Below are positions 1 to 11,052 of a stretch of DNA of 64,000 nucleotides, one piece after another (positions within the stretch are counted from its first letter, which is position 1; the number at the start of each line of letters is the position of its first letter). Origin of the DNA: Sitta carolinensis. Lineage: Eukaryota; Chordata; Aves; Passeriformes; Sittidae. The translations under genes and the position numbers were made by a program. The stretch spans positions 10,334,501-10,398,500 of the forward strand of contig CM063288.1 in assembly GCA_032173965.1 (NCBI GenBank). The letters are read 5' to 3'. The notes beneath the pieces are model-generated. The model was given only the letters and a program-made list of their open reading frames with translations. It was not told the DNA's origin and made no database searches.

Positions 1-35
1 ATCCCTGTTTTTCTGATTTCACTTAAATATTTCAG

Positions 36-116
36 GAACCAAGTTGGAGAATGCAGCTGCCAGGTGTCTCTGATGCTGCGGGAGAGTTCAGCTTCCACAG
101 CAGAAATGCTCAGAGA
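36..116 (+). CDS. MYLK: MYLK coding exon: end of an N-terminal Ig domain (long isoform)
   Basis: This is the first exon visible. The acceptor is a pyrimidine-rich tract ending TTTCAG at 35 and the donor is GTGAGT at 117. The first base completes a codon from the previous exon, outside the window. The exon then reads NQVGECSCQVSLMLRESS and onward for 26 codons, ending two bases into an Asp codon. 'NQVGECSCQV' is the typical last strands (F-G) of an I-set immunoglobulin domain. In MYLK this belongs to the Ig modules found only in the long (about 210 kDa) kinase. The frame joins exactly to the next exon at 476 (GA + T = Asp). The assignment rests on recalled similarity to chicken MYLK and on the continuous frame. 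Confidence 0.88.
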
Positions 117-304
117 GTGAGTATTTTTCCCAGGGACTTGCATGGGTGGGTTCTATTTTTTGCTCCGTTAATTCCCTGCCCTTACAGACCCAGGCTGGCT
201 GCTGTTCAACCTAATCCCCAAATGTGACCTAACAAATTGTTTTCATCATACAAGCTAAGCACATTGCACCAAGCCAGAGTAGAGAAGATCTTTTTTGTTT
301 GTGC

Positions 305-314
305 CCTTATATGG
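305..314 (+). promoter_or_regulatory. CArG box (SRF-binding consensus) of the putative short-MLCK promoter
   Basis: The sequence CCTTATATGG fits CC(A/T)6GG perfectly on both strands. It lies 65 bases upstream of a TATAAA and about 460 bases upstream of the ATG expected for short smooth-muscle MLCK. From established knowledge, the mouse 130 kDa Mylk isoform is driven by a CArG-dependent promoter inside the gene, so position and sequence agree. A chance match to this consensus occurs about once per 16 kb, so the motif alone would be weak; the context makes the case. Confidence 0.68.
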
Positions 315-378
315 CTCCTGAAGTCATCATTGATGCAATAAACTAATGGAGTATGCTCCTCTAATCAACCTCCCCTTC

Positions 379-384
379 TATAAA
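379..384 (+). promoter_or_regulatory. TATA box of the putative short-MLCK promoter
   Basis: TATAAA lies downstream of the CArG box. A start site 25-32 bases further on would fall near 405-415, inside the intron. That transcript would run unspliced into the exon that begins at 476 for the long isoform, giving a 5' leader of roughly 355 bases before the ATG at 768. This is inference from spacing; no transcript data are available here. Confidence 0.55.
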
Positions 385-475
385 CACATTTTGTTCCTGC
401 TCTGAGATTGTTCCCTGACATTTTTAAACCAGCCCCTTTCCTGGCTCTCTCTTTCTTTTCTTTTTCGGATCATAG

Positions 476-1380
476 TGGGAGGGAATCAGCCAGCTGTGGA
501 GAGCAAAGAGATGGTGGAGATCATGGTAAACTAACATTTGGTAGAACAAGTGGCTTCAAAAAGAACAGCAGTGTAACCAGAGTAGCTGAGGAAGAGCAGG
601 AAGACGTCCGAGGCGTGCTGAAGAGGCGAGTGGAAACTCGGGAGCACACAGAGGAGAGCCTGAGGCAACAGGAAGCTGAACAACTTGATTTCCGTGATAT
701 TTTAGGCAAGAAAGTCAGCACCAAAAGTTTTTCTGAGGAGGAACTGAAAGAAATCCCAGCCGAGCAAATGGACTTCCGAGCAAACCTGCAGCGGCAGGTC
801 AAACCCAAGACCTTGTCAGAGGAGGAGAGGAAAGTCCATGCTCCCCAGCAGGTGGACTTCCGCTCTGTGCTGGCCAAGAAGGGCACCCCAAAAACCCCAT
901 TGCCAGAGAAGGTGCCCCCTCCTAAACCTGCAGTTACAGATTTCAGGTCTGTACTGGGTGCCAAGAAAAAGCCACCTGCGGAGAATGGCAGTGCTGGCAC
1001 CCCTGCACCAAATGCTCGTGCCAACTCTGAAGCCCAGAATGCGACCCCCAATTCTCAAGCCCCTGTTGCCAAACCAGCAGTGAAAAAAGAGGAGAAGAAT
1101 GACAGAAACTGTGAACATGGGTGTGCAGTGGTGGATGGCGGAATAATTGGGAAAAAAGCTGAAAACAAAGCACCAGCAAGCAAAGCACCAGCAAGTAAAG
1201 CACCAGCAAGCAAAGGAACAGCACCCTCCTTTACAGAGAAGCTTCAGGATGCTCAAGTAGCTGATGGTGAAAAATTGGTCTTACAATGTCGGATTTCCTC
1301 TGATCCCCCTGCAGCTGTCACCTGGACTCTAGACAGCAAAGCCATCAAATCATCAAAGTCTATTGTCATCTCCCAAGAAG
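476..1380 (+). CDS. MYLK: MYLK coding exon: DFRxxL actin-binding repeats, linker, first half of an Ig domain
   Basis: This 905-base exon encodes 301 full codons. The order is: a basic/acidic segment with a degenerate motif DVRGVL (603-620); DFRDIL (687-704); DFRANL (771-788); DFRSVL (855-872); a second DFRSVL (939-956); a Pro/Ala/Asn linker with three Lys-Ala-Pro-Ala-Ser repeats (1167-1211); then APSFTEKLQDAQV onward, the first strands of an Ig domain including the core Cys in 'LVLQC' and the core Trp in 'VTWTL'. DFRxxL motifs bind actin filaments and tether the kinase to the contractile apparatus. The ATG at 768 (Met before DFRANL) is the expected start of the short smooth-muscle isoform; the long isoform reads straight through. 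The acceptor is CATAG at 475 and the donor GTAAAT at 1381. The open frame runs 71 bases past the donor, but this is intron read-through. The exon ends one base into a Gly codon. Confidence 0.96.
511..534 (+). other. Short upstream ORF in the inferred short-isoform leader
   Basis: If transcription starts near 405-415, the first ATG in the leader is at 511. It opens a seven-codon frame (MVEIMVN then TAA at 532-534) with a second ATG at 523. It is out of frame with MYLK and ends well before the ATG at 768. I found no other ATG between 534 and 768. In the long isoform these bases are simply coding sequence, so the uORF would matter only for the short transcript. Confidence 0.4.
768..770 (+). other. 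MYLK: Predicted initiation codon of the short (smooth-muscle) MLCK isoform
   Basis: The ATG begins MDFRANLQRQVKPKT, which I recognise as the N-terminus of avian and mammalian short smooth-muscle MLCK. It is in frame with the long isoform. Its context has G at +4 but C at -3, so it is moderate rather than strong. Starting here keeps three DFRxxL motifs; the long form keeps the upstream DFRDIL and the degenerate DVRGVL as well. Confidence 0.75.
1167..1211 (+). repeat. In-frame coding minisatellite, 3 x 15 bp
   Basis: Three consecutive copies of a 15-base unit encode Lys-Ala-Pro-Ala-Ser; they differ by one synonymous change (AGT for AGC in the second copy). The repeat is in the flexible linker between the DFRxxL array and the next Ig domain. 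My memory of the chicken protein has a different Pro-rich sequence here without this perfect triplication, so it may be a lineage-specific expansion. Confidence 0.9.
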
Positions 1381-3378
1381 GTAAATTAACTGCATTACAA
1401 GCCAGCTGGATGGTACCCTGTTATATCTGGCTCTTGATTAATAATATTTAGTTCATTAAAGGTAATGCAATATTTATGTAAGTCCTGTGCCAGTAACTAT
1501 TTCCAGATGCAGCTTTCTTGTTATTTCAGTGGAGTACACAAGGAACAGTATTGTTTTACATTTCTTGCAGATTCCCCTTTTACAGCCTGCAAATGTAAAT
1601 TTTATAAAGTTGAACTTCTTGCATTTTTAAATGCTGTTTACATTGCTAACACTGTTTAAGGAGCTGGTACATGAAGCTTATTTAAACTGAACTTTAAGGA
1701 CTTAGAACATTGAAAAACTAATATTATTGCTGGTTTACAAATTCTAATCGAATTCTTCTGTATGTTTAATATTTCAGATTTTTTATTGCAATAAGAAACA
1801 CAGAAACAAAGAGGGGTTTTATCATAGAAATAAATTACTACAACTACAAGTTAAGATCAGAGCTGAGAACAGTTTGTCAGTGTATTTAATGCCCCACCAC
1901 AGGTGCTTCTGTTGCCATTACAAGTGCTAAAATATTTGAACTCCACTGACTTGGTGACTTGTAACAGCTTCAAAAACATATAGAATTTGGTAGAAGTCCC
2001 TAGAGGGAATACTTATTGTTTTCAAACTGCGTGATTCCTTTATATTTCACATTTTGGATGATTAAACCCACTCACTAGAATGTTGTTTGCATGAAAGTTA
2101 ATGTTGTATCTAGACAAAAATTATTTTCCTTGGGACAAAAATAGGAAGGAAGGACAATTGATAGCCAAAAAAGCCTTCTTTGCTTCATATGTGTTCAATA
2201 AAACACTGAGGGAATTATCTGCATAATGACACCCTCTGGCACATTGTAGCAAAAAAGTTCATGTTCACGGTAAGAATTATAGTTTGACACAGGGGTCTGC
2301 ACTCTTACTTTCAAATCTTCCTCCATTTAATCCAGACTACTTTAGTGTTACCAAATGAGAACCAAATTAATATGCAGTACAATTCAGCAAAACCAGTGAA
2401 TCCTTGTGCAGTGTTCCAAGCAGAGTCACACAAGCATTCTCCTGAAGTGGATGCAGTCAGAAATAGCATTGTCTTCAGAGAGGCTTGGGGTACTCGAGTA
2501 GTGCATTAAGGAGAGACCAAAGTAAGTAGGTGGAGAAAGGCAAATGGTAGCAGGTGCATTGTGTCTGGCCTGTGTCTGAAGTAGCATAATTTTTTTGTTT
2601 GTTTTTTTTGTGAGTACATGTTGATTTTTATCCGAGGGGACTGTAGAATAAGTGTCAGATATGTGAGCAAACATTGACTGGTGGAAATGCCATTCTTATA
2701 AAAAGGACTGACAGAATCAGTCAGTTTAGCTAGCCTTATGCTGGAAGCAACATTTCAAGGCTTTTCTTTGAGTTGCTCAGTGAGAAAGAAATTATGTATC
2801 TCAAAGTTTCATGATTCCTGTGAAATTACATCAGATAGACAGCACCTCTGTACCAAAGCTTCTGAACTATGTGGAACCTCCTAAAGTCCCCAAAGCTTTA
2901 GTGTTATGGTGCTGCAGAAAGTTGTTTTATTCACTGAAATAATCTGAGTAATTGACTATTATAAACCCCTAACTCTTATTCACTCTATAAATTGGTATTG
3001 TGGAGCTGCAAATGGAGGGCAGCTGTTTACAGTGAAGTGATCCTGATGTCCAGAAATGCACTGCCACCTGTCTGAGCACGGCACGAGGCTTCTCCCATCC
3101 AGTGTGGGCTGGGTGACACTCACAACACAGGGTGTCACACATTAACAGTGCTTTCCATTGAGGTCAGGATCAAAGGTCAGTCCTGCAAAAGGAATCCCCT
3201 GTTCCAGGACAGCTTCTGGCAGGGGGTGAAGACTGTCCTTATGTTCCACTTGTACCTGCATTGTTACACTTGATTCATGCTTCATAGTCAGTGTTATCAG
3301 TGCCCCAAAGCCCGGCTTTCTTCTGCATGTTTGCAGAGGATCTTGGAAAGAAATATTACACAGGGCTCTAAGTTTTGT

Positions 3379-3388
3379 CCTTTAATGG
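3379..3388 (+). promoter_or_regulatory. CArG-consensus match within the intron
   Basis: CCTTTAATGG satisfies CC(A/T)6GG. It is 2.6 kb downstream of the short-isoform ATG, in what would be the first intron of that transcript, a place where SRF enhancers often sit in smooth-muscle genes. About four chance matches are expected in 64 kb, so this is only a candidate. Confidence 0.2.
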
Positions 3389-5584
3389 AAAGTCAAGGAA
3401 TGAGGATTTTTTTTTTTAACCTTATTACATATCCACTGGTACACTAAGAGGGTGCATTGCATGATGGTCAGTTTTGGTTTTTCCTGACACTACCTGCTAG
3501 CTTTGGCTCTTGGAGAAGAATATGTTGCTGCTCTCTCACTCTTAAGATTCTTTCATGCCAACTGTTAAGTAATTAACTAAGTATGCCTGTTACTTTAAGT
3601 AAGTTCCAGATTTCATAGAGATTCAGTTTTCTCTTTTTTCCCTAATTAGGAACACATACATACTTGAGGGAACCAAGAGAGGAGAAGGTAAAACTGGAAT
3701 AACAGACTAGAAATGAGAAATAGCAAATTCATTCCGTATCAAGAAATACTGTTCAATAGGGAAACTGTATGGACTAGTCTCATAGATAGTGCTTGAACAG
3801 CTTTAAACACAGAGAGCAACAATAACACTGGATGCAGTACACAGCAGGCCAAGGCAAAGCCCCAGTTTCCATCGTTTGCCCCAAACACTGAAAGTGCAAC
3901 AGTCACACCCACAGGTGGACTTCAGCAGCAGTGCCTTTGTCAAAGCTTGGAGCAGCTTTTAACGGGCCCTGGAGATAATGACCTAGAGTCATCCTCACCC
4001 AAAAGAAGGTTGAGTCTGGGGGCAAGAAGAGGAATTCAGAGCAAATAGACCTAGCTCACCTTAGTGGGTTTAGATCTTGAAAAGCCATTTTTTATTTCTT
4101 TGGTATGACCTTGCTCCTCCTTATGTTCAGCAACAAAGTCCACTGTGGAAGAGGATAGACTAGATCTGTTCTTAGCCATTTCGCCAACTGCTTTTGTGCT
4201 GTTGTGATGTTTGCTGGTGACCATGAGGTTTTTTTCACATTCACCAGAGGTATTTCGCAGTAACGTTTTCTTAATGATTTGGATACTGATAAATACCCTA
4301 TCTAGAGTAATGCATGTCCATCTGCTTCTTGGCCACATTACTAGCCCATCTTAGCATGGAATACTGTCCCACAAACTGGTCAGTGTAAGTAATGCATGAA
4401 CTCCACTGTAAGTAATGCTATGTATTTGTGTTTTGAAAATTGAACTATTCCTCTTCATCATTCCCAAGAGACAGAAGTTTTCTCATCTCCTGGTGCCAAA
4501 TGTATTGTGAAGATAAATACATAACATTCAATTTCATGTACATGTGATTAAACAGTGGCATATTTGGCCAGGAAGGTCGAGCTTAGAAGTATACTTGTGT
4601 GTAACATGTTCACACAACAGGCAAACTATGTAAAAGCTATGTGTAGTCACTCATGGAAAATAACTTTCCTTGGCATATTTTTCCTAGTTGATAGGGAGGC
4701 CCTTTACCAGTTAGAAACAATGCTGTTCACAGGTCTCCTCTGTGCTTGCAGAACCTGGCTGACACTAAATTGCCCACCCGAGGCAGTTCAGCCACTGGAG
4801 TGCAGGAGAAGGGAAAATGTTATCCCTGCTTCTGTACTGTTGGAGAACCCTGTGTACAAACACCAGCATCAGAATAATCTCTGACTGGTAAGGCCTTTGC
4901 CAAAAGAAAAGCTAAACCCTGTTCCAAAAAATGATCTTCATCTTTTGGCATATTTATGCAGCATTTGTGCTGATTTCTGGGAGTGTATTCCATTATTCCA
5001 GGGTTAAGTTTAGTTAGATGTCAGAATCTGGGCAGCATTATCCTGAATGTTACAACCGCAACAATAGCTTGTTGTGATTGTGACACGTTATGTCATGTTC
5101 CTTCCATTTTACATTTCAACTATTTTCCCTTTGAAATCATGAACATCAGTACACTTTTTCTTCCCTTCCTTTTCACAGTTCCCCAAATAGTACTCTGCTG
5201 GTTGATTGGCATGATTTTTTGCTTAATGTATCATTTTTATGATGAAGCAAGCTCTTGCACTATTTTTCTGATGTGGTATAATTTTATTAGTGGTTTCATT
5301 TTATATTTTTCTTCTTTTAAACTTGTCAGAGTGCAATTATCTACATTCCTGAGATAGATATTAATGTGTTTTTTTGCTCATTAAAGATCAAAATAAATGG
5401 TTACTAACAATAAAAAGAGGGTACTCTTAAAGCATTATACATTCATACGGTATGGGGTAGATGATGCATGGTTAAGAGGCACTTTAATGAGAGGCTTCTT
5501 TGCTAGAAGTTATGGGGAGCTTTTTGTTTGGAAAAAAAAAGTTTTTAAGAAAACTCTAGCAGAAATTGCAGTGGAGTTAGACAT

Positions 5585-5690
5585 ATAAGGCCTGAGTAGA
5601 ACTATTTTCCTCACAGGGTGAACCCTTTAGAGCAGGACCCATTTTGTTTTACGTTTGTATAGCACTAGCCCAGCAGCGAGCACCCTGTGC
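5585..5690 (+). repeat. Possible ancient interspersed repeat tail
   Basis: The stretch with 'TTTAGAGCAGGACCCATT', 'TTTGTATAGCACTAGCC' and 'GAGCACCCTG' resembles the 3' tail of an old reptile/bird LINE- or SINE-type family (general form: GGGCAGGGACC...TTTGTACAGCGCCTAGCAC). It is too diverged to name with confidence. Confidence 0.3.
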
Positions 5691-8600
5691 TTCCATCCTG
5701 CTGTGTGACTTGCTCTTGGACAGAAAATCCACAGGGAAAGCTCTTGCATGGTTCCAAAAGTTGTTCTGTAAAATGGCAGTGAAAGGGTTTTGCACAGCAT
5801 CCTTAGTAAACCGGCCAGCTGAGATGTAAGAGTGAATACAGATCTAAATTCACACGTTTGCCATTTTTAAGTCAGCTTGCTCAGCTTTTTTTGGTTAGAT
5901 TTAGTACTCTGTGACTATTTAGGTGGAAGAGGAACTGTCTAATATAGACTCAGGTAGCAGTGATGGTGTAGCTTAGAAAGTGCCCTGAGTTTGTATTGCT
6001 TTGTCTAAGCCAGCATTTTTTTCTTCCCAAATTTCTTGGCAACATAAAGATTTGTTAATCTTATTAGCAATAATACCTTAACAACTTTCTTGTGACTTAA
6101 CTCCTAAATCTTCCTATCAGTCATGCAAGTCTGTGTCTGCCAGTCTAGCTAGGATCTGCCATGACCTTTTTGTTTTCTTTTTAATTAAATTTGAGCAAGA
6201 ATTTTGTGTATAATTAACATGACTTTATGTACTGCTGAAAGTAGATGCATTTTGCACCTTACAAAAGCTTCTTCAGAAAGGTTAAGGTTAGGGAGATCAT
6301 CATCAGTTCTGACAAAATACCATGTTTGTCACAGGCCACGTTTCCCTCTGCACTGTCATTTATGTCTGAATCTGTCCCCTTCCAGAAAATGCATAGTGTG
6401 GATTTAAATACAGCATAAGAGAGACATATCCTATAACCATTGGCAATTTATTGCAGTCTCACTACTCTAGTTAGAGTTTCATTATTAAATCAAGAAACAA
6501 GATAATTCCTTATTTCAAACTTCATAGAAAGGCTTTGACTCTGTAGCCAAGGTAGTTTTCGCCTTTTGTTTTTTGAAACTTGACAAGTCAAGCTCTTACT
6601 AACTTTCTCTCCAAGATGCACTTCATCCAGCCCTTGGAGGCTTGGGGTAGTTTTGGTTCGGTTTTCTTCCCAATACCTCCTCTCCAGTTGCTGTTTGTTA
6701 GTTTATTAGTCTATCTAGAAAAGAGGAAGCAGAATTGTGTGTGGTTATCAGCATCAGTGAGAAGGAGAACACCTTCCTGTTGCTGCCCTTACTGGAGGTT
6801 ATTGGTTCCCTTTCTACCTCAGAACGTTGGAACTCATGTTTGTCATTTCTCTGTTAAACTTTTAAACCTTCTGAATATGCAGCCATGCTGCCATGGGTGC
6901 TTGCTTGTCTTTTCACTGTCTCAAGCCCCATTTTCTCTGAGTGAATGGGACTCAGCTTAACAAGTAAATGAGATTGTTTAGGAGGACTACCCTGCTATCT
7001 CTTCGCTTTCCAAGATTCTTCCTAGCATTTCTAAATTTATAAAAGTTTATTTATGAGTACTTCCATGTCATAGATTAAAATTTTTAATAACTTGGGTCCT
7101 AGTCTGATCTCAGAGGAAATCCACTAGAAACAGACTGAGTGATGACTTCCTATTGTCAGCTACTTCAGGAGAGCTTTATTTTGACAGCTCTAACTCCTCC
7201 TAAATCAGTGTCATTAATATAGTAAATTAGCATTAATAACAAGTAGAATAATGTGATATATCACAAATATTTCAGTAAAGATTAAGAAAATTACCTTTGC
7301 ACAGATATATTTGCTGGTTAAATGTCTAATGTTGTGAACAATGGAAGTAGGTTTCTTACATTGTTTTTCTTCAAAACTCTATCAATTATCAAAAATTACA
7401 TTTGTCATTTTTTCTTCTCTGAAATTCATGTTGTTTTTTACTGTTTTTTCTGTTGTCATTGTAACTGTCATCAATATTTTCCTGGTCAATCTACTTCTCA
7501 TTTTTAAACATGACTATGACACTAGCACATATTTGAACTTGCCCAGACAATTTGACATTTATTAGAAAATTAGCACTATAAGCCAATGAATTCCTTAAAA
7601 AATTATTGTCTCCTAGGCACAGTTTCTCACAGATCAGTGTTTATTAATATTGCTTAAATACTCCACAGTACTTTCTTTTGCCATGGGATACAAATGAGAA
7701 AGCCATAAACTTGAGTCTGCATCATGGACAGGAATCAGGAGGTTGGCCAGCTAGCTGCCAGTCTGGGGAATGAAATAAAGAGCTGGTTTTTGTTGGTTTG
7801 TGTATTTGTTTTATATCTGAGGTTGACTTTCTGTGGAGTTTCATGGAAAGAATGCAGAAACCTAGAGATATTTTAAACTGTCTTGCACTATTTTTGAGTA
7901 AGTCAGAGAAGCCTTTAATAGCTCAAAATTCAAGGGAAAGACTTTGTGTATCTAAACTGTAGTCTCTAGTAAACTATCAGTATCTGTGGCTGTTAAGGTC
8001 TTTTCTAGAGCTGCACCAGTCCCAGTGTCTAAGTGGTAGATTCATGTTCCAATCCTGCACCTTGTGACAATGTTTAAGGATCATCCATGGCCTGGTTCTG
8101 AAACAAATTAGAGGGTTGAGAGACAAAATAGATAGCAAGCATTTTTATCTGACTGGGATTTGTGAAGTGCCAGGATTTCAGAATACCCATCTGGAGTAAC
8201 CAGTTGGGGATTTCTAGCAGTTCTGAGAAAATAACTTTGTTTCAGGTCGTGATGGGGTTTGCAGAGGAAATACCAAATACTTCATTGAAAGGCATTTGGC
8301 CTTCTAACCCCGGGAATTGACTGTAGCTCTAGATCACAGAACATAGGCCTGGTTGGGAAGTTTCCTGTCCTTATGAAATCTCATCAAGTTTTGCCTATGT
8401 TTCAGTGGTTTGGGGGTTTTCCCCTGGTTTTCTATGAAAATGAGGTTTCAACAGCCATGCTCTCTCAGCCTCCCCTTATACTCCTGATCCAGCCTGGCCA
8501 AATCTTTCTGATCCATTGGTCCATTTCATACCTAGTCCCAGTAGTCCACAGTATTTCATGAATACAAGCGGCTCTATAAACTGTCACCCAAATTATCTTC

Positions 8601-10935
8601 GCTCCTTCAGTGAGGGCTACTAGCATTGTATCTGGTGGTAGCAAGAGTTCCAGCAATCCCCATGTATTTTGCATGTGCTGTTCCTGGGGAGTTCCTGGGA
8701 AGAAAGAAGAAGTGGAGGAAAATAGGATTATTTCTTCTGGGAGGTGGGAGTTAGGAGGAAAAAGAATATGGCTCTTGAAAAAAAAAATCAGATTTCCTTC
8801 ACCCTCTTTCTCACAAAATAATTTCATTATATGAGTGTTGAGGAGTGACCCTGTGTCACATTAGTCTTCAATGAGCTAAGGAAGGGCTTGTGAGCAGAGA
8901 AAACTCCTGCAAAAGCTAAAGAAAATTCTCCATTGTTCCAGTCCTTTAATAATTCAGTTATTCTTACAGGCCAGGCTCCTATCCTGCAGTAAGGTGGCCA
9001 GAGGTCACCTTCTTATGTACGTGTGTTTGTTCCATAGTTTATGGGTTTTTTCCAATAGTATCTTTAGGTTTCAATGTGCAATCTTTTCTAGTCATGTTAC
9101 ATAGACTTATACACATTCTTAGACTGGAAGTTATCTTTGGCTTGCTCACTAAATGTCTCTTTAAACAGCAGAGACATGTGAATTTATATTTGCTAGATGC
9201 CTGCAAGAATACTTTTCTACTGTCTCTCCTCCATTTGGAATGGAACTGCAACTCGTGACATTTTTGGCTTCAGCCTGGCTCATGGAAAAGCGTTGCCTCA
9301 GGGAGGGCACGTGGATTTTCTTTTCACCCTGTGGTTGGCCGAGAACAGCTTATGTGAGTGAGGGGTCAGTGCTCTTCTTCTGAGACACTTTTCACATCAT
9401 TTCTCAGGGGAAAATAGTCATAATTTAGAGCTGCTTGATTTTATGGAGGATGATAAAGAGGGGAAAACATAATTTTCTTCTAACGGATGTGGGTTTCTGA
9501 CAAACCAAATTGGAAACCATTTGAATGTCTTTTATATGATTTTTCTTGAATAATGACATCCAGGTTTAAAGTGAGAGAAAAATCTGAATGCCAAGAATGC
9601 CATAATCACCATGTCCAAAAGGAGTTCATCTCCAAAGAGAACCAGTAAGCTCCAAAGTTCTTTGGATGGAGGGGAATTCCTTTCAAGGTCCTTTCATGGA
9701 CCAGTATCACCTGTGCCTGTGCCATCTCCCACATGCCAGGGGATACATTTGATGGGGATCCTGGGGTTCACTATTCTGGGAGGCTTACAGTTACCATAGA
9801 GAGAAAGGTGCTGGCAAATTTCCTTGCATCTCAGGAAACAGCATAAATATCTGAGAAAAATTCCATCTCTTCAACTCTTCAGTAAGGAATGATAGATAAG
9901 GAGGGGGAAGGTTTTACTGCAGCTAAGTGGAGGGTGGAGATGTCCTGGACAGGCCAACAGCAATGGGCAGAAGTGCACAATGCCTCAGGCTGTGCTTAGG
10001 GGACAGACCCAGCTTTCCAATGTAGAAGGAGGCAGCAAGCCTACCTTTCACCTTCACTTAATAAGGGATATTTGGAAGGGGAAAGTGTGGAGCATTTTAA
10101 TTGGGATTCACCCTGGGGAGGAAAGCACTTCATTGTTCCAAGCAATGCAAGTGAAAGTAAGGGACAAGGTTCTTCTTCTCCTATCCCCCATCTACTGGGA
10201 ACAACTTCTGTTTTGATTCACAGAGTTTTAATTTTTTAGAGGAAATGTATTTCCCTTGGGTCATACCAAGCTTCCCTTGGTAAATAACTAGCTTATGTCG
10301 CATCCTGTTTCTGCAAACCCAATTAAGTCAAATTTTGTGGTTTTGTTTGAAAAGAAATGGATTTGTTGCAGTTATAAATTTGATTGCCACTAATATATAT
10401 TGGACTTTCTAATGGATGTTTTACAGGCAGTTAATCATTAGGCAAGACAAACAAAAAGAAAATGTCTTTCAGTGTTGTTTTTAAACTTAGGCCCTAAGCT
10501 GAAGTTCTGCTCTCACACACGTGAATGCTCAGGGGAGTGCTAGAGACAAGGCTGAATCAAAACTTTGATAATGGGCATTGGACAGTAACCTTTACTTACA
10601 GTCCTACACTATGAGTACTTTTGAAAAAAAAGTCATCCAAGTGAGGACTTCTGATCTCTGCTGTAAGACAAAGAGCAGCGGAGGTTCTGCTCTGGGTCTT
10701 CTCTGCCTTTAGCAACCAGTTCAGGGCTGCGGGGAGAAGCAGTAAGATGCAATTTTTTATTTATTGAGCATTAATAAGGCTCCAATAAGGTTGAGTTTTT
10801 AAGGACAGCTTTTCCTAGCAGAGAAGATCATCTGTAGTGAAGGACTGGCTCATTTGATGCTTTCTGCTGCTTACTAGCACTGTTTTTTGTGAGCTGCTGC
10901 CTAACATGCGTTTGATCTGTCCCTCCTTTGTGCAG

Positions 10936-11052
10936 GCACACTCTGCTCACTGACCATTGAGAAGGCCATGCCTGAAGATGGGGGCGAGTACAAGTGCATA
11001 GCTGAGAACCCAGCAGGGAAAGCTGAATGTGCTTGCAAAGTGGTGGTAGAAG
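10936..11052 (+). CDS. MYLK: MYLK coding exon: second half of an Ig domain
   Basis: The exon (acceptor TGTGCAG, donor GTAAGT) completes the Gly codon from the previous exon and reads TLCSLTIEKAMPEDGG, then EYKCIAENPAGKAECAC. This holds the E-strand 'LTI', the D.G.Y.C signature of an I-set Ig domain (DGGEYKC) and the final strand. Its Cys pairs with the Cys of 'LVLQC' encoded 9.6 kb upstream. It is 39 codons long and phase 1 at both ends, so skipping it would keep frame but destroy the Ig fold. Confidence 0.95.

Larger units (their letters stand above)
117..475 (+). other. MYLK: Short MYLK intron that carries the putative internal promoter
   Basis: This 359-base intron has a GTGAGT donor and a CATAG acceptor preceded by a strong CT-rich tract (about 436-465). 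Besides splice signals it contains a perfect CArG box and a TATA box (listed separately). It therefore probably serves as the proximal promoter and first untranslated sequence of the short smooth-muscle isoform. No repeats were seen in it. Confidence 0.8.
1381..10935 (+). other. MYLK: MYLK intron, 9.6 kb
   Basis: This intron splits an Ig domain and runs from GTAAAT to TGTGCAG. It is AT-rich unique sequence with no gene that I can support. It holds a CArG-consensus match (3379-3388), a possible ancient repeat tail near 5590-5690 and a doubtful CR1 end near 8333. Short open frames scattered through it show no recognisable protein similarity. Confidence 0.85.

Noticed and set aside
1381..1451. 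Continuation of the open frame past the DFRxxL exon
   Set aside because: The Ig sequence stops matching at the GTAAAT donor and resumes exactly in phase at 10936, so this is intron read-through.
8333..8400. Possible decayed CR1 3' end ('ATCACAGAACATAGGCCTGG')
   Set aside because: Resembles the reversed CR1 terminus for about 40 bases, but the following sequence does not continue the match.
8465..8827. 120-residue minus-strand open frame and an opposing plus-strand frame
   Set aside because: No domain, no codon pattern and no splice context; length is within chance for a 9.6 kb intron.
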